From contig NZ_JAQMTY010000158.1 in assembly GCF_028330765.1 (NCBI RefSeq), forward strand, positions 1 to 38,787: 38,787 bases of DNA. The letters are read 5' to 3'. Source of the stretch: Spirulina subsalsa CS-330. GTDB lineage: Bacteria > Cyanobacteriota > Cyanobacteriia > Cyanobacteriales > Spirulinaceae. The notes beneath the pieces were generated by a model. That model was not told where the DNA came from. It was given only the letters and a program-made list of their open reading frames with translations, and did no database searches. Positions 23,597-35,174 of the stretch are shown here, in pieces. Within the stretch, counting starts at the first letter, position 1. Every line of letters starts with the position of its first letter. The position numbers were made by a program, and so were the translations under genes.

Positions 23597-25678
23597 TCAT
23601 GAAATGGTTCCCCTGTTTTTAGCAATGATGGCTTCAGCCACATGGTTGGGAACCTCACTATAGTGGCTGAACTCCATCGAAAAGATGCCGCGTCCTTGGG
23701 TTTTGGAGCGAATATCTGTGGCATAGCCAAACATTTCCGCAAGGGGAACTTTGGCGAGAATTTTGGCAATGCCCGTGTCAGCATTCATCCCCTCAATCTG
23801 ACCCCGACGAGCGTTGAGGTCACCCATCACATCCCCCAAAAAGTTTTCGGGGGCTTCCACTTCGACCTTCATCATCGGTTCAAGCAGGACGGGCTTGGCG
23901 TTGTTAACCGCTGTCCTCATCCCGATTGACCCGGCAATTTTGAAGGCCATTTCCGATGAATCCACGTCGTGATATGAACCATCTACAAGGGTGACTTTGA
24001 CATCAATGAGGGGATACCCGGCCAAGATACCAGTTTCGCAGGATTCTTTGATTCCTTGCTCCACTGAGGCAATGTATTCACGGGGAATGGTTCCCCCGAC
24101 AATTTTGGAGACAAATTCAAAGCCTTTGCCTTCTTCGGCGGGTTCGAGGTCGATCACGACGTGACCATACTGACCCTTGCCGCCGCTTTGCCGGATGAAT
24201 TTGCCTTCTTGGCCACGGGCTGCTTGGCGAATGGTTTCCCGGTAAGCCACTTGGGGTTGACCGACATTCGCTTCCACCTTGTATTCCCGCAACATGCGGT
24301 CAACAAGAATTTCCAAGTGCAGCTCACCCATCCCTGCAATCACGGTTTGATTGGTTTCGGGATCAATTCTGACCCGAAAGGTGGGATCTTCATCGGAAAG
24401 GGCTTGCAATGCCTTGGAAAGCTTTTCCATGTCCTGCTTCGTCTGGGGTTCGACGGCGACGGAAATGACCGGTTCTGGGATGAAGAGGGATTCCAGAATG
24501 ATGGGCTGGGCATCGTCACAGAGGGTGTCGCCGGTGATCGTGTCTTTGAGGCCGATCGCTGCCCCAAGATCACCGGCGCGGAGTTCTTCGACTTCGATGC
24601 GATCGTTGGATTTGAGGATGATCAGCCGGGAGACTCGTTCTTTTTTGTCTTTGGTGGAGTTGTAGACGTAACTGCCTTTGGCGAGGACTCCGGAGTAGAT
24701 GCGCAGGAAGGTTAAGCGGCCGAAGGGGTCGGCGGCGACTTTAAAGGCCAGGGCTGCGAGGGGGGTGTTATCGTCAGCGGTGCGATCGCCCTCTGTGCCA
24801 TCGGGAAGCAGCCCTTTAATCGCAGGGACTTCGGTGGGCGCAGGCAGATAGTCCACAACGGCATCGAGGAGCAGTTGAATGCCTTTATTTTTAAAGGCCG
24901 AGCCGCAGAGCATCGGGACAATTGCACCAGTGAGAGTGCCTTGGCGGAGGGCCTGTTGAATTTCGGCTTCGCTGAGGGTTTCGGTTTCGAGATATTTTTC
25001 GAGGAGAACCTCGTCAGTTTCGGCGACGGCTTCAAGGAGCTTGCTGCGGTACTCTTGGGCCAGGGTGGCTACTTCGGCGGGAATGTCTACATCTTCGATT
25101 TCGGTGCCGAGGTCGTTGGTGTAGAGTTTGGCCCGCATTTTGACCAGATCGACGATGCCACGAAAGTCGTTTTCGCTGCCGATGGGAATTTGAATCGGGA
25201 TGGCTAGGGCGCGGAGGCGATCGCACACCTGCTCATAGACCTTGAAGAAATTCGCGCCCGTGCGATCCATCTTATTCACAAAGACGATCCGGGGCACATG
25301 GTAGCGATCCGCCTGTCGCCAAACGGTTTCCGATTGCGGCTGCACGCCTCCCACGGAACAAAAGACTGCAATCACCCCATCTAAAACCCGCATCGAGCGT
25401 TCCACCTCAATGGTGAAATCCACGTGGCCGGGGGTGTCGATAATATTGATGTGATGCTCTTTCCAGTCGGTGCTGATCGCCGCAGCGGTAATGGTAATCC
25501 CCCGCTCGCGTTCTTGCTCCATCCAGTCGGTGACGGCGTTGCCATCGTGAACTTCGCCGATCTTATGGACGATCCCAGAATAGAATAGAATGCGCTCGGT
25601 CGTGGTGGTTTTGCCCGCATCAATATGCGCGGCAATGCCAATATTACGAACTTTCTCTAGCGGGATAGCTCGTCCCAC
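23597..25678 (-). CDS. fusA: Elongation factor G
   Basis: EF-G (693 residues) drives ribosomal translocation and recycling. The GTPase motifs are [31 protein letters not shown] and [10 protein letters not shown], with domains II to V complete and ending [13 protein letters not shown]. Start is GTG: an AGGAGGT Shine-Dalgarno lies 5 bases upstream of it. The previous gene, rpsG, is 146 bp upstream and tuf 106 bp downstream. Confidence 0.99.
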   Translation of the reverse strand: MGRAIPLEKVRNIGIAAHIDAGKTTTTERILFYSGIVHKIGEVHDGNAVTDWMEQERERGITITAAAISTDWKEHHINIIDTPGHVDFTIEVERSMRVLDGVIAVFCSVGGVQPQSETVWRQADRYHVPRIVFVNKMDRTGANFFKVYEQVCDRLRALAIPIQIPIGSENDFRGIVDLVKMRAKLYTNDLGTEIEDVDIPAEVATLAQEYRSKLLEAVAETDEVLLEKYLETETLSEAEIQQALRQGTLTGAIVPMLCGSAFKNKGIQLLLDAVVDYLPAPTEVPAIKGLLPDGTEGDRTADDNTPLAALAFKVAADPFGRLTFLRIYSGVLAKGSYVYNSTKDKKERVSRLIILKSNDRIEVEELRAGDLGAAIGLKDTITGDTLCDDAQPIILESLFIPEPVISVAVEPQTKQDMEKLSKALQALSDEDPTFRVRIDPETNQTVIAGMGELHLEILVDRMLREYKVEANVGQPQVAYRETIRQAARGQEGKFIRQSGGKGQYGHVVIDLEPAEEGKGFEFVSKIVGGTIPREYIASVEQGIKESCETGILAGYPLIDVKVTLVDGSYHDVDSSEMAFKIAGSIGMRTAVNNAKPVLLEPMMKVEVEAPENFLGDVMGDLNARRGQIEGMNADTGIAKILAKVPLAEMFGYATDIRSKTQGRGIFSMEFSHYSEVPNHVAEAIIAKNRGTIS

Positions 25679-25824
25679 AATAGACCTCCTGAACGGTTAC
25701 ACCCAGTCAATGGGTGAATGTAACTGAGTACTAACTAAAAAGTAGCCTTAACGCCTGAACGGCGATCGCTACACCGCAATCCGGGAAAGAGGGCGTGAGA
25801 AGAATCTCTTTCCCAAACCTGGCG

Positions 25825-26295
25825 TTAGTAGCGATAGTGGGCAAAGGCTTTGTTGGCCTCCGCCATCCGGTGGGTTTCTTCGCGCTTGCGAATCGCGCCG
25901 CCGGTTTCATTGGCAGCATCCATGATTTCATTCGCCAGCTTGCTGGCCATGGTGCGACCGGAACGCGAGCGGGAGTAGGTGGCGAGCCAGCGGAGTGCGA
26001 GGGTGATGCCTCGGTTGGGGCGCACTTCCATCGGCACTTGATAGGTCGCACCACCAACCCGGCGTGCTTTCACTTCGACGAGGGGGGTGATATTGCGAAT
26101 CGCTTGCTCGAACACTTCGAGGGGATCGCTGCCGGTGCGTTCGCTGATGATCGCGAAGGCATCGTAAATCAGCCGATAGGCTAGGGACTCTTTGCCGTGA
26201 CGCATCAGCCGCCGGGCGGTCATGCTGACGAGACGGCTGTTATGGACGGAATCGGGGGGGACGGGACGTTTTTTAACGACTCTACGACGAGACAT
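25825..26295 (-). CDS. rpsG: 30S ribosomal protein S7
   Basis: S7 (156 residues) nucleates assembly of the small-subunit head. The sequence matches the family, for example [24 protein letters not shown]-like [20 protein letters not shown], and [20 protein letters not shown]. It is second in the str cluster. Confidence 0.98.
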   Translation of the reverse strand: MSRRRVVKKRPVPPDSVHNSRLVSMTARRLMRHGKESLAYRLIYDAFAIISERTGSDPLEVFEQAIRNITPLVEVKARRVGGATYQVPMEVRPNRGITLALRWLATYSRSRSGRTMASKLANEIMDAANETGGAIRKREETHRMAEANKAFAHYRY

Positions 26296-26382
26296 AGTGA
26301 ATTCTGATAGTGCAGGTCTAAAGTATTGCAGGGATGAGCGGGTGGCGCGATCGCCCCATGGGGCAACAACACCGACCCGGAA

Positions 26383-26757
26383 TTAGGCTTTGGGTCGCTT
26401 GGTTCCGTATTTGGAACGGCTTTGGCGACGGTCTTTAACCCCCGTTGCATCCAATGTACCGCGCACAATATGGTAGCGAACACCGGGGAGGTCTTTAACC
26501 CGTCCACCGCGAATGAGCACAACGGAGTGTTCTTGGAGATTGTGGCCAATACCGGGAATGTAAGCCGTGACTTCAAACCCAGAGGTGAGCCGCACCCGTG
26601 CGACTTTGCGCAGCGCCGAGTTCGGTTTCTTCGGCGTGGTGGTGTAAACCCGCGTGCAGACACCGCGCCGCTGTGGACATTCTTTCAGGGCGGGGGACTT
26701 GGTTTTCTTTTTCGCAACGGAGCGTTCCGTGCGGATCAGTTGCTGGATGGTTGGCAT
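26383..26757 (-). CDS. rpsL: 30S ribosomal protein S12
   Basis: S12 (124 residues) lies at the decoding centre. It shows [52 protein letters not shown], and [20 protein letters not shown]. Lysines in [10 protein letters not shown] and GRVKDLPG are the wild-type residues at positions linked to streptomycin resistance. It is the first gene of the str cluster and has a near-consensus promoter upstream. Confidence 0.98.
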   Translation of the reverse strand: MPTIQQLIRTERSVAKKKTKSPALKECPQRRGVCTRVYTTTPKKPNSALRKVARVRLTSGFEVTAYIPGIGHNLQEHSVVLIRGGRVKDLPGVRYHIVRGTLDATGVKDRRQSRSKYGTKRPKA

Positions 26758-26810
26758 AGGTTACACGTTCTGCCTCGTGATGGTTCTTGATGTTGACGTG
26801 ACAGTCTCCC

Positions 26811-26840
26811 ATCATATCCAAATCCGCAAAACTGTGTCAA
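26811..26840 (-). promoter_or_regulatory. Sigma-70-type promoter of the str cluster
   Basis: On the minus strand TTGACA (26840-26835), an 18-base spacer and TATGAT (26816-26811) lie about 54 bases upstream of the rpsL start, a near-consensus housekeeping promoter. Confidence 0.8.
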
Positions 26841-26864
26841 GCGACTGACGGGATTCCGGGGGCG

Positions 26865-27212
26865 TTAAATGCCAGATCCAAGGTCAGGGGCGATCGCAAA
26901 GGAATGCCCACAGCTACAGGTGCGCACCGCCTGGGGGTTATCAAAGCGAAACCCACCCCCCATCAAGTCTTCCGTATAGTCCAAACATAACCCCGACACC
27001 ATCGCGACATTCTCCCCCGCTACCGTCATGGCAATGCCTTCACTGACACAGTAATAATCCCCTTGAACCGGCGTAGCCACCAACTCCAACCCATAGACAA
27101 AATCCGCACAGCCCCCCGATTGCACCGTGAGCCGTAGCGTACTATTCGCTTGGTTATGGGACATTTGCAGGCGGCGAACTTCCTGGGCAGCCGCTGCGGT
27201 CAAGGTAATCAT
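26865..27212 (-). CDS. A-type Fe-S cluster carrier (IscA/SufA/HesB family)
   Basis: The product has 115 residues. The three conserved cysteines are C35 (SGGCADFVY) and C99/C101 (TCSCGHSF), which hold a transferable Fe-S cluster. The N-terminal helix LTAAAAQEVRRL is typical. Such proteins pass Fe-S clusters to apo-targets. Its start is 9 bp after the stop of the cupin gene, so they share a transcript. Which A-type subgroup it belongs to is not clear from sequence alone. Confidence 0.9.
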   Translation of the reverse strand: MITLTAAAAQEVRRLQMSHNQANSTLRLTVQSGGCADFVYGLELVATPVQGDYYCVSEGIAMTVAGENVAMVSGLCLDYTEDLMGGGFRFDNPQAVRTCSCGHSFAIAPDLGSGI

Positions 27213-27221
27213 CGGCGGGAC

Positions 27222-27620
27222 TTAGCTCCGTTTGTAATCATCTTGGAAGCGAATAATATCATCTTCGCCGAGATATTCACCATTTTGCACCTCGATAATC
27301 ACCAGATTAATCACCCCTGGGTTTTCGAGGCGGTGGGGCGTGCATTGGGGCACATAGGTCGATTGATTACTGCCCAAAATCGTCACCTGATCCCCACAGG
27401 TCACCTTGGCAGTCCCCGACACCACAATCCAATGCTCACTGCGGTGATGGTGCATTTGCAGGCTCAAGCGATGTCCCGGCTTCACTTCGATCCGCTTAAT
27501 TTTGTAGCGAGAGCCTTCTTCGAGGACGGTAAATGTTCCCCATGGACGTTGGGGAGAATCATCCCGCGCCGCCGGTGCGGTGGATGGAACGGTCACGTTG
27601 GCATCTTGAAGCTGAACCAT
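27222..27620 (-). CDS. Stand-alone phosphomannose-isomerase type II cupin
   Basis: The product has 132 residues and one cupin barrel matching the C-terminal isomerase domain of bifunctional ManC/AlgA enzymes: RPWGTFTVLEEGSRYKIKRI, then the metal-site LSLQMHHHRSEHWIVVSGTA, then CTPHRLENPG. It probably interconverts mannose-6-phosphate and fructose-6-phosphate, feeding GDP-mannose synthesis. The nucleotidyltransferase half is absent. It is followed closely by the A-type Fe-S carrier gene. Confidence 0.88.
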   Translation of the reverse strand: MVQLQDANVTVPSTAPAARDDSPQRPWGTFTVLEEGSRYKIKRIEVKPGHRLSLQMHHHRSEHWIVVSGTAKVTCGDQVTILGSNQSTYVPQCTPHRLENPGVINLVIIEVQNGEYLGEDDIIRFQDDYKRS

Positions 27621-27878
27621 AACTGCCTCACGAAAAATTAAACTATTGGACGGTTAAAGGGATACGAATCGAGAGTCTTGTGAACAAGCCACATATTTCA
27701 CTTCACCTTAGCAAATGACTTTTGGGATACTGGGATGATTTTTAAAATCCGGCCCAAACCCTAACAAGTCTTTACGAAACGGGGGGCTTTTTTTCACCCA
27801 TTGCTCACATTCAGCGTCGCGATCGCACGAGGCCTCATCCGCCTAGGGTTAACCAGCTCCGCCGAGCCAGCAAGGCGG

Positions 27879-29084
27879 TTAGGGAAGATACACACCAATC
27901 CCATTGTGAACCCGTGCCGCACCGGCGGGGGGACGATCCACCAACTGCCCGCCAAGGTAGAGAGATGAGGAACTGCCACCGTCGAGGTTGAGGGCGGCGG
28001 TCATGCCCATACGTTGGGCCAGGGCGGCCAATTCGCGCAGGGACGGCCCCCGGCCCCGCTGGCGATTGTGAACCACGGCGAGCATCACCGTGCCCCGTGA
28101 GGTGGTTCCGATCAGGCTGCGGGAGGCGGATTGTTGGGCAAAGGCGGTGCTGAATTTTTCGGCTTCGGGGTTCAACACGACGCGCCCGCCTTCGATCAGG
28201 AGGGGCCCCGCTCCGACAATATGGGGGTAGTTGCCGAAATCGCTGGGGTTGGTGGTGCTGGCGAGGGTGACGGTGGTTCCTGGGGGGAGTTGATCGCGGG
28301 AGATACTGCCAGCCCGGATCACGAGGATGTAACCGTTTTGGGGGAGGGGAAAGGGGGTTTGACCGGCTGTGCCCCCGGCGTAATGTTCGGTGATTTGGTT
28401 GTTTTCAACGTAGATGATGATTTCGTTGTTGGTGATCGGGCGATAGCTTTGGCCCCAGTCGAGGGTGTAGCGGGCGATGCCGGCCTGGACGTAGCCGCTG
28501 TTGAGGTGGGAGATGAAGAAGCGTTGGCCGGTGTTGGTGGTGAGGGTTTCTTGGAGGGTGAGGCGACCGATTTTGATGGTGCCTTGGTCGTTCCAGCCGA
28601 TCGCACCTCGATTTAAAATCGGCCCCGAAAACCAACGGCCATCCCGGCGCACGGCTCCGAGGGGTAGGCGGTTGTTACGGTTAAAAAATCCGGCATTAAT
28701 CGCGGCAAAGGCTCCCCACTGACGGCCGATGTCCACGATCGAACTCGTGCCTTCCATGGTGTAGGGGTTGCTCCAGATCGGGCGGAGGGCAACGCGGGGG
28801 TTGTTGGCGGCGAATTCTAAGGAAAAGACGGGAAAGCGATCGCCCCCTAACACCACGTAGCGTTTTTCCCAGCGAATCCCCTGTTCCCAGCGGGTGTCTT
28901 CCGGTTGGAAGGTAGCGTGATCGACTTGGGCTAATTGCAGCGGGGGAGAGGAGGCGATCGCCTCAGCAGCAGCGGGTAGGGAACGAGTCCCCAAGCCGAG
29001 CAGCAGGAGGGCAACACTGCAACTGATTTGATACCCAATGCCTTTTATGGCATTAACCCGACGATGTTGTGTCTGTTGATCCAT
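27879..29084 (-). CDS. Exported phosphodiester glycosidase family protein (NAGPA/DUF2233)
   Basis: The product has 401 residues from ATG 29084. A signal or anchor helix near the start (ISCSVALLLLGLGTRS) ends in LPAAAEA. The NAGPA-like domain follows, with INAGFFNRNNRLPLGAV, NGYILVIRAGS, and the C-terminal signature LNLDGGSSSSLYLGGQLVD and HNGIGVYLP. The family includes enzymes that remove sugars from phosphodiesters; bacterial members are thought to act on cell-surface polymers. Frame continues 156 bases upstream, but that part looks non-coding, so the shorter start is chosen. It is divergent from Fd-GOGAT. Confidence 0.9.
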   Translation of the reverse strand: MDQQTQHRRVNAIKGIGYQISCSVALLLLGLGTRSLPAAAEAIASSPPLQLAQVDHATFQPEDTRWEQGIRWEKRYVVLGGDRFPVFSLEFAANNPRVALRPIWSNPYTMEGTSSIVDIGRQWGAFAAINAGFFNRNNRLPLGAVRRDGRWFSGPILNRGAIGWNDQGTIKIGRLTLQETLTTNTGQRFFISHLNSGYVQAGIARYTLDWGQSYRPITNNEIIIYVENNQITEHYAGGTAGQTPFPLPQNGYILVIRAGSISRDQLPPGTTVTLASTTNPSDFGNYPHIVGAGPLLIEGGRVVLNPEAEKFSTAFAQQSASRSLIGTTSRGTVMLAVVHNRQRGRGPSLRELAALAQRMGMTAALNLDGGSSSSLYLGGQLVDRPPAGAARVHNGIGVYLP

Positions 29085-29348
29085 CTTGCCAAGGAACGAG
29101 TTGCCTATAATAATTGTCAAGCCATCGTTAAGAAACGATGTAATTGCGATCGCTATTGTGCTGACTGGAGACTTACCAGTCCATTCGCAGCCCCATTGTT
29201 TTCTGTTATCGATCGTCTTTGGGGTAGACCCCCATTCCATCTAAGTTAATTCGGAGCGGCTTAACCGTCTATCTGGACAGGGCCGGTGATTCAATTGGAT
29301 TCCCCCCAGTCCCAGAACAATCATCATTATTTTTCACTGTAGTCACCC

Positions 29349-32300
29349 ATGGATCACTCGATGCAGCCGAACTGTAATTTATCTCCCGTTTCTACCACAG
29401 ATCCCCATCATCCCTATCCCGGTCAACCCTGGCTTGTCAGCGAGCGCGATGCCTGCGGGGTTGGATTTATTGCCAATACCCGCGATGCCGCTGAACATCG
29501 CCTGATTGAACAGTCTTTAATTGCGTTGGGGTGTCTTGAACATCGCGGGGGCTGTAGTGCTGACTATGATTCCGGCGACGGATCGGGGGTGATGACGGGG
29601 ATTCCGTGGGAACTGTTCCAAGCCTGGTTTGAGGAGCACCACATCACCATGCCCGACCCGGAAAAACTCGGTGTGGGGATGCTCTTTTTGCCCTTAGATG
29701 ATGTGGCGGCCAATAATCGCCGCGCCTTTGTCGAAGCGATCGCCACCTCCGAAGGCCTCACCGTCCTCGGTTGGCGCGTCGTCCCCACCCTCCCCGAAGT
29801 CCTCGGTCGCCAAGCCCGTGCCAACCTGCCCCGCATCGAGCAGATCATGGTCACCGGCAAAGACCTCAGCGGCGACGAACTCGATCGCCGCCTCTACGTC
29901 GCCCGCAGTCGTGTCGGCAAAGAACTCGCCGATGATTTCTATGTCTGCTCCTGGTCTTGCCGCACCATTGTCTACAAAGGCATGGTACGCGCCGAAGTCC
30001 TCGGCCAGTTCTACCAAGATTTGGTCAACCCCCTCTATAAAAGTAAATTCGCCGTTTACCATCGCCGCTTCAGCACCAACACGATGCCCAAATGGCTCCT
30101 GGCCCAACCGATGCGCATCCTCGGTCACAACGGCGAAATCAACACTCTCCTCGGCAACATCAACTGGATGAGCACCCGCGAAAGCAGCCTCGAATCCGCA
30201 GGCTGGCATCACGAAGACCTCGCCGGACTCACCCCGATCGTCAACCCCGCCAACAGTGATTCCTCCAACCTGGACAGTGTGATGGAATTACTCGTGCGCA
30301 CGGGCCGCACCCCCTTTGAAGCGGCGATGATCCTCGTGCCCGAAGCCTATAAAAATCAACCGGAACTCGAAGCCTATCCCGAAATCACCGACTTTTATAA
30401 CTACTACAGCAGCATCCAAGAACCCTGGGACGGCCCCGCGCTCTTGGTGTTCAGTGATGGTAAAACCGTCGGCGCAACCCTCGATCGCAACGGTCTGCGC
30501 CCCGCCCGTTACAGCATCACCAAAGATAGCTATATTGTTGTCGCCTCCGAGGCCGGGGTTGTCGATTTACCCGACGCGGATATCGTCGAAAAAGGTCGCC
30601 TTGGCCCCGGTCAGATGATCGCGGTGGATCTCGAAACCCACGAAATTCTCCACAACTGGGATATTAAACAGCGGATCGCCCACCTCCACCCCTACGGCCA
30701 ATGGATGCAAAAGCACCGCACCGAAATCCCCCATACGGGCTTCGGCGCTGAATCCACGGTGGCAGGGCCGGATCTGCTCCAACACCAGACCGCTTTTGGG
30801 TATACCGCCGAGGATGTGGACATGGTGGTGATCTCCATGGCCCAACAGGGGAAAGAACCCACCTTTTGTATGGGGGATGATATTCCTTTGGCGGCCCTGT
30901 CGAGTAAGCCGCGCTTGCTCTATGACTATTTCAAACAACGCTTTGCCCAGGTGACCAACCCGCCGATTGATCCCCTGCGGGAAAGTTTGGTGATGTCCTT
31001 AAATATGTTTTTGGGGGAACGGGGGAATCTGCTCGAAACGGAGCCGAAAGATAATGTGGTGCTCAAAATCGAAAGCCCTGTGCTCAATGATGGGGAATTA
31101 AATGCGATTCGGGCGGCGGAATTGTCCGTGACGGAACTGTCAACGCTCTACACCATTACGGATGGCCCCGATGGTTTGAAAGGAGCCGTCCAGCAGCTTT
31201 GCCACGGGGCAGAAGCAGCGGTGCGCGAGGGTTGCGAGATTTTGATTTTGAGCGATCGCAGTTCTAGCGATCGCGCAGCCACCCATCGCAGTTCCACCCC
31301 TCTCACCCTTGGCCCCACTACCACCTACATCCCGCCCCTCCTGGCCGTGGGAGCCGTCCATCAACACCTGATCCACACCGGCCAGCGCTTGAAAGTCTCG
31401 CTGATCGTCGATACGGCCCAATGTTGGAGCACGCACCATTTCGCCTGCTTGGTGGGCTTTGGTGCGTCGGCGGCTTGTCCCTATCTCGCCTTGGAAACGG
31501 TGCGCAGTTGGTGGCATGACCCCAAAACCCAGACCATGATGGAAAAGGGTAAACTGGCAGCGATCGATCTAGAAACGGCCCAACAGAATTACCGCAAATC
31601 CTTAGAGGCTGGGATTCTCAAGATCCTCTCGAAAATGGGAATCTCGCTGTTGGCTTCCTATCATGGGGCGCAGATTTTCGAGGCAATCGGCTTAGGGGCG
31701 GAAGTGATTGATCTGGCCTTCACGGGGACGACCTCACGACTGGGGGGTATGAACCTAACGGACTTGGCCCAAGAAGCGATCGCTTTCCATAGCCGCGCCT
31801 TCCCGGAATTGCAGGGTAAAAAGCTGGAAAATTACGGGTTTGTCAACTTCAAGCCGGGCGGTGAATATCACATGAACTCGCCCCAAATGGCGAAAGCGTT
31901 GCATAGTGCCGTGCGGAGTTTTAACACCATGGCCGCTGAGGGCAACGGGGCCCAAGGGTTGATCAACCACAGCTACGACCACTACACCACCTACATGCAG
32001 CAACTCGAAGAGCGGCCCGTCACGGCCCTGCGCGACTTGCTGGACTTCCACAGCGATCGCCCCGCCCTTGGCATCGAGGCGGTGGAGTCGATTGAATCCA
32101 TCGTCACCCGCTTCTGTACCGGGGCAATGTCCCTCGGTTCGCTGTCCCGCGAGGCCCATGAAACCCTCGCGATCGCCATGAACCGCATCGGCGGTAAATC
32201 CAACTCCGGGGAAGGGGGCGAAGACCCGCTGCGGTTCATCACCATTGATGATGTGGATGCAGCGGGGAACTCCGAGGCCTTCAGCCATTTAAAAGGGTTG

Positions 32301-34052
32301 AAAAAGGGCGATCGCGCCAACTCCGCGATTAAACAAATCGCGTCGGGTCGCTTCGGGGTCACGCCGGAATATTTGATGAGCGGCGATCAGTTGGAAATCA
32401 AAGTGGCCCAAGGGGCGAAACCTGGTGAAGGCGGTCAACTGCCCGGCCCGAAGGTGAGTGAATATATTGCCATGCTGCGGCGCTCGAAACCCGGCGTGCC
32501 CTTAATTTCACCGCCGCCCCACCATGACATCTACTCGATCGAAGACCTCGCCCAATTAATTTTCGACCTCCACCAAATCCACCCCACCGCCAAGGTATCC
32601 GTGAAATTGGTGGCAGAAATCGGCATCGGCACGATCGCCGCTGGGGTCGCCAAAGCTAACGCCGATGTGATCCAAATTTCCGGCCACGACGGCGGCACGG
32701 GCGCATCGCCCCTCAGTTCGATCAAGCACGCGGGTGCGCCGTGGGAATTGGGTCTCACGGAAGTGCATCGCTCGTTGATGGAAAATCAACTGCGCGATCG
32801 CGTCCTGTTGCGCGTCGATGGCGGCATTAAAACCGGGTTTGATGTGGTGGTGGCTGCGCTGATGGGGGCCGAAGAATACGGCTTCGGTTCCGTGGCGATG
32901 ATCGCCGAAGGCTGCATCATGGCGCGGGTTTGCCACACGAACCAATGCCCCGTTGGGGTCGCCACCCAACAGGAACGCCTCCGCAAACGCTTCCCCGGCA
33001 CACCGGACAATGTGGTGAATTTCTTCTACTTCATCGCCGCTGAAGTGCAGCAAATTCTCGCCCGCTTAGGTTATACGAGCCTGGAGGAATTGATCGGGCG
33101 ATCGGATCTGCTGGTACAACGGACGGCGGCCACTTCCCCGAAAACCGCCGGGTTAACCATGGCCTGCCTCACCCTGCCGCCCGTGTCCCAAAATCGCGAT
33201 TGGCTCAAGCATGATGATGTCCATAGCAATGGTGATGTGTTAGAGGATCAACTCTTGGCCGATCCAGCGGTACAGGATGCGATCGCCAATCATGGAACCG
33301 TGGAAAAATCCGTTGCGATCGTCAACACCGATCGCACCGTCGGCGCTCGCATCGCCGGGCAACTGGCGAAACGGTACGGCAATGATGGCTTCAAGGGTCA
33401 GATTAATCTCACCTTGACCGGATCGGCGGGCCAAAGTTTCGGCGCGTTCAACCTCCCCGGCATGACCCTACGGCTGATCGGTGAAGCCAACGACTATGTC
33501 GGCAAAGGCATGAACGGCGGCGAAATCGTAATCACGCCCCCCGCTGCGGCCACCTACGACCCCGCCCAAAACGCGATCATTGGCAATACCTGCCTCTACG
33601 GTGCAACGGGCGGCACGGTCTACGTCAACGGTCGCGCCGGGGAACGGTTCGCAGTGCGCAACTCCAAAGGCCAAGCCGTGATCGAAGGCGCGGGGGATCA
33701 CTGTTGCGAATACATGACCGGTGGTGTCCTCGTCGTCTTGGGGTCTGTGGGTCGGAATGTGGGCGCGGGGATGACCGGCGGCTTGGGCTATTTCCTCGAT
33801 GAAGCGGGCACGTTTGCCGCCAAAGTGAATCCGGAAATTGTCACCATCCAACGAGTCAGCACCGCCGCCGGCGCAGCCCAACTCAAGGCCATGATCACCG
33901 CCCACGCGGAACGGACGAACAGCCCGAAAGCGAAGCAGATCCTCGCCGATTGGGCCACCTATCTACCGCAATTCTGGCAAGTGGTTCCCCCGTCGGAAGC
34001 CGATAGCCCGGAAGCCTCGGCAACGGCAACGCCGGATCTGGCCTCGGTGTAA
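29349..34052 (+). CDS. glsF: Ferredoxin-dependent glutamate synthase (Fd-GOGAT)
   Basis: This 1567-residue enzyme makes two glutamate from glutamine and 2-oxoglutarate with reduced ferredoxin, the main ammonium-assimilation step after glutamine synthetase. The N-terminal amidotransferase has nucleophile Cys36 ([10 protein letters not shown]), exposed after removal of a short propeptide, and the ferredoxin-type [20 protein letters not shown]. Then come the central domain, the FMN-binding synthase domain (about 850-1220) with [10 protein letters not shown] and the [3Fe-4S] cysteines C1189, C1195 and C1200 ([12 protein letters not shown]), and the C-terminal GXGXG beta-helix. Length fits Fd-GOGAT rather than the shorter NADH-type. 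It stands alone on the plus strand. Confidence 0.95.
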   Translation: MDHSMQPNCNLSPVSTTDPHHPYPGQPWLVSERDACGVGFIANTRDAAEHRLIEQSLIALGCLEHRGGCSADYDSGDGSGVMTGIPWELFQAWFEEHHITMPDPEKLGVGMLFLPLDDVAANNRRAFVEAIATSEGLTVLGWRVVPTLPEVLGRQARANLPRIEQIMVTGKDLSGDELDRRLYVARSRVGKELADDFYVCSWSCRTIVYKGMVRAEVLGQFYQDLVNPLYKSKFAVYHRRFSTNTMPKWLLAQPMRILGHNGEINTLLGNINWMSTRESSLESAGWHHEDLAGLTPIVNPANSDSSNLDSVMELLVRTGRTPFEAAMILVPEAYKNQPELEAYPEITDFYNYYSSIQEPWDGPALLVFSDGKTVGATLDRNGLRPARYSITKDSYIVVASEAGVVDLPDADIVEKGRLGPGQMIAVDLETHEILHNWDIKQRIAHLHPYGQWMQKHRTEIPHTGFGAESTVAGPDLLQHQTAFGYTAEDVDMVVISMAQQGKEPTFCMGDDIPLAALSSKPRLLYDYFKQRFAQVTNPPIDPLRESLVMSLNMFLGERGNLLETEPKDNVVLKIESPVLNDGELNAIRAAELSVTELSTLYTITDGPDGLKGAVQQLCHGAEAAVREGCEILILSDRSSSDRAATHRSSTPLTLGPTTTYIPPLLAVGAVHQHLIHTGQRLKVSLIVDTAQCWSTHHFACLVGFGASAACPYLALETVRSWWHDPKTQTMMEKGKLAAIDLETAQQNYRKSLEAGILKILSKMGISLLASYHGAQIFEAIGLGAEVIDLAFTGTTSRLGGMNLTDLAQEAIAFHSRAFPELQGKKLENYGFVNFKPGGEYHMNSPQMAKALHSAVRSFNTMAAEGNGAQGLINHSYDHYTTYMQQLEERPVTALRDLLDFHSDRPALGIEAVESIESIVTRFCTGAMSLGSLSREAHETLAIAMNRIGGKSNSGEGGEDPLRFITIDDVDAAGNSEAFSHLKGLKKGDRANSAIKQIASGRFGVTPEYLMSGDQLEIKVAQGAKPGEGGQLPGPKVSEYIAMLRRSKPGVPLISPPPHHDIYSIEDLAQLIFDLHQIHPTAKVSVKLVAEIGIGTIAAGVAKANADVIQISGHDGGTGASPLSSIKHAGAPWELGLTEVHRSLMENQLRDRVLLRVDGGIKTGFDVVVAALMGAEEYGFGSVAMIAEGCIMARVCHTNQCPVGVATQQERLRKRFPGTPDNVVNFFYFIAAEVQQILARLGYTSLEELIGRSDLLVQRTAATSPKTAGLTMACLTLPPVSQNRDWLKHDDVHSNGDVLEDQLLADPAVQDAIANHGTVEKSVAIVNTDRTVGARIAGQLAKRYGNDGFKGQINLTLTGSAGQSFGAFNLPGMTLRLIGEANDYVGKGMNGGEIVITPPAAATYDPAQNAIIGNTCLYGATGGTVYVNGRAGERFAVRNSKGQAVIEGAGDHCCEYMTGGVLVVLGSVGRNVGAGMTGGLGYFLDEAGTFAAKVNPEIVTIQRVSTAAGAAQLKAMITAHAERTNSPKAKQILADWATYLPQFWQVVPPSEADSPEASATATPDLASV

Positions 34053-34065
34053 GGGTTTAAGCCCT

Positions 34066-34198
34066 CATCCTCTCGTGTCCTCTCGTGTCATGGCTCTGCC
34101 ATGACGCGCTGCTGGGGCGGCTCTGCCGCACGTTAACGCTAGACAGGCGGCGGAGCCGCTCCATGGGCATGACCCGGCGGAGCTAGGCCACGAGGATT
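34066..34198. repeat. Cluster of small three-base-loop hairpins
   Basis: A direct repeat TCCTCTCGTG lies near 34069 and 34079. Three perfect short hairpins follow: TCATGGC-TCT-GCCATGA (34088-34104), GCGGC-TCT-GCCGC (34117-34129) and GCGGC-GGA-GCCGC (34147-34159). The shared TCT/GGA loops suggest that the hairpins are copies of one palindromic unit in both orientations. It lies between Fd-GOGAT and the GH63 remnant. Confidence 0.65.
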
Positions 34199-34230
34199 GT
34201 TGCGATCGCCCACCCCTGGGGGGCTATGGT

Positions 34231-34267
34231 GGAAAGAGAACACGATGCTGTCGTCTGTTCTCTTTCC
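34231..34267 (+). terminator. Hairpin GGAAAGAGAACA / TGTTCTCTTTCC
   Basis: A perfect 12-bp stem with a 13-base loop is followed by a T-rich stretch (TCTTGTTTTG). It ends 17 bases before the ATG of the GH63 remnant. It may terminate Fd-GOGAT transcription or act in the leader of the old GH63 gene. Confidence 0.55.
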
Positions 34268-34284
34268 TCTTGTTTTGAACGCTC

Positions 34285-35141
34285 ATGAATCCTGAACTTG
34301 CCCGGCTTCGAGCCACTCAATCCGCTGCTATGACGTGTTGAACCTGCCCAATGGTGAATCGATGCGGTTGAAAGTGCGATCGCTCGTTGGCCTGATTCCC
34401 CTTTTTGCCGTCACCACCCTCGAACCCGAACTCCTCGATCAACTCCCCAACTTCAAAGCCCGCTTAGAATGGTTCATTCACCATCGCCCCACCCTGAAGC
34501 GCAACGTCGCCTGCATGGAAAGCAACGGCCAAGGGGCGCGGCGAATGTTGGCGCTCTGTTATGTGACCCGCGATCGCCTCGAACCCACCGACAAACTGCG
34601 CCGCATCCTCCACAAACTCCTCGACGAAACCGAATTCCTCAGCGACTACGGCATTCGCGCCCTCTCCCGCCATCACCACGCACACCCCTACCTTTTCAGC
34701 GTCGATGGCCAGGAGCACCGTGTCGATTACGAACCCGCCGAATCCAGCAGCGGCCTGTTCGGGGGGAATTCCAACTGGCGCGGCCCGGTGTGGATGCCCG
34801 TTAACTATCTCCTGATCGAGTCCCTGCAACAGTTCCACCACTACCTCGGCGATGAGTTCAAAGTCGAATGTCCCACCGGTTCGGGGCGCTGGCTCAATTT
34901 ATGGGACGTGGCAACGGAACTATCCCAGCATCTGATCAAACTCTTCCGCAACGATGCCACCGGCCACCGCGCCATCTACGGCGGTACGAAAAAATTCCAA
35001 ACCGATCCCCATTGGCATAACCTCATTCTCTTTTTTGAATATTTCCATGGTGATAATGGTGCCGGAATTGGGGCCAGTCATCAAACGGGGTGGACTGGCC
35101 TAATCGCCAAATTAATCCAACAAACCGGCGAATATAGCTAA
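34285..35141 (+). pseudogene. GH63-type glucosidase remnant with internal deletion
   Basis: Residues encoded from about 34326 to the stop match the C-terminal 270 residues of GH63/MGH-type glucosidases of bacteria (usually 850-900 aa): [69 protein letters not shown]-like [20 protein letters not shown]. The N-terminal two thirds are absent. An ATG at 34285 opens a short frame, [15 protein letters not shown], that looks like the start of such a gene, then reaches TGA at 34341 in another frame. This fits a deletion of about 1.8 kb that joined the 5' end to the 3' end out of frame. Translation from GTG 34335 could still give a 268-residue fragment without the full catalytic domain. Confidence 0.75.
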
Positions 35142-35174
35142 AGCAAAATTCACCACGCTTCTCGATTCAATGGG

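Noticed and set aside
29241-29348. NtcA site (GTA-N8-TAC) expected before Fd-GOGAT
   Set aside because: I found no match with the right spacing in this stretch.
29694-30212. 172-codon minus-strand open frame
   Set aside because: Shadow of the Fd-GOGAT amidotransferase domain.
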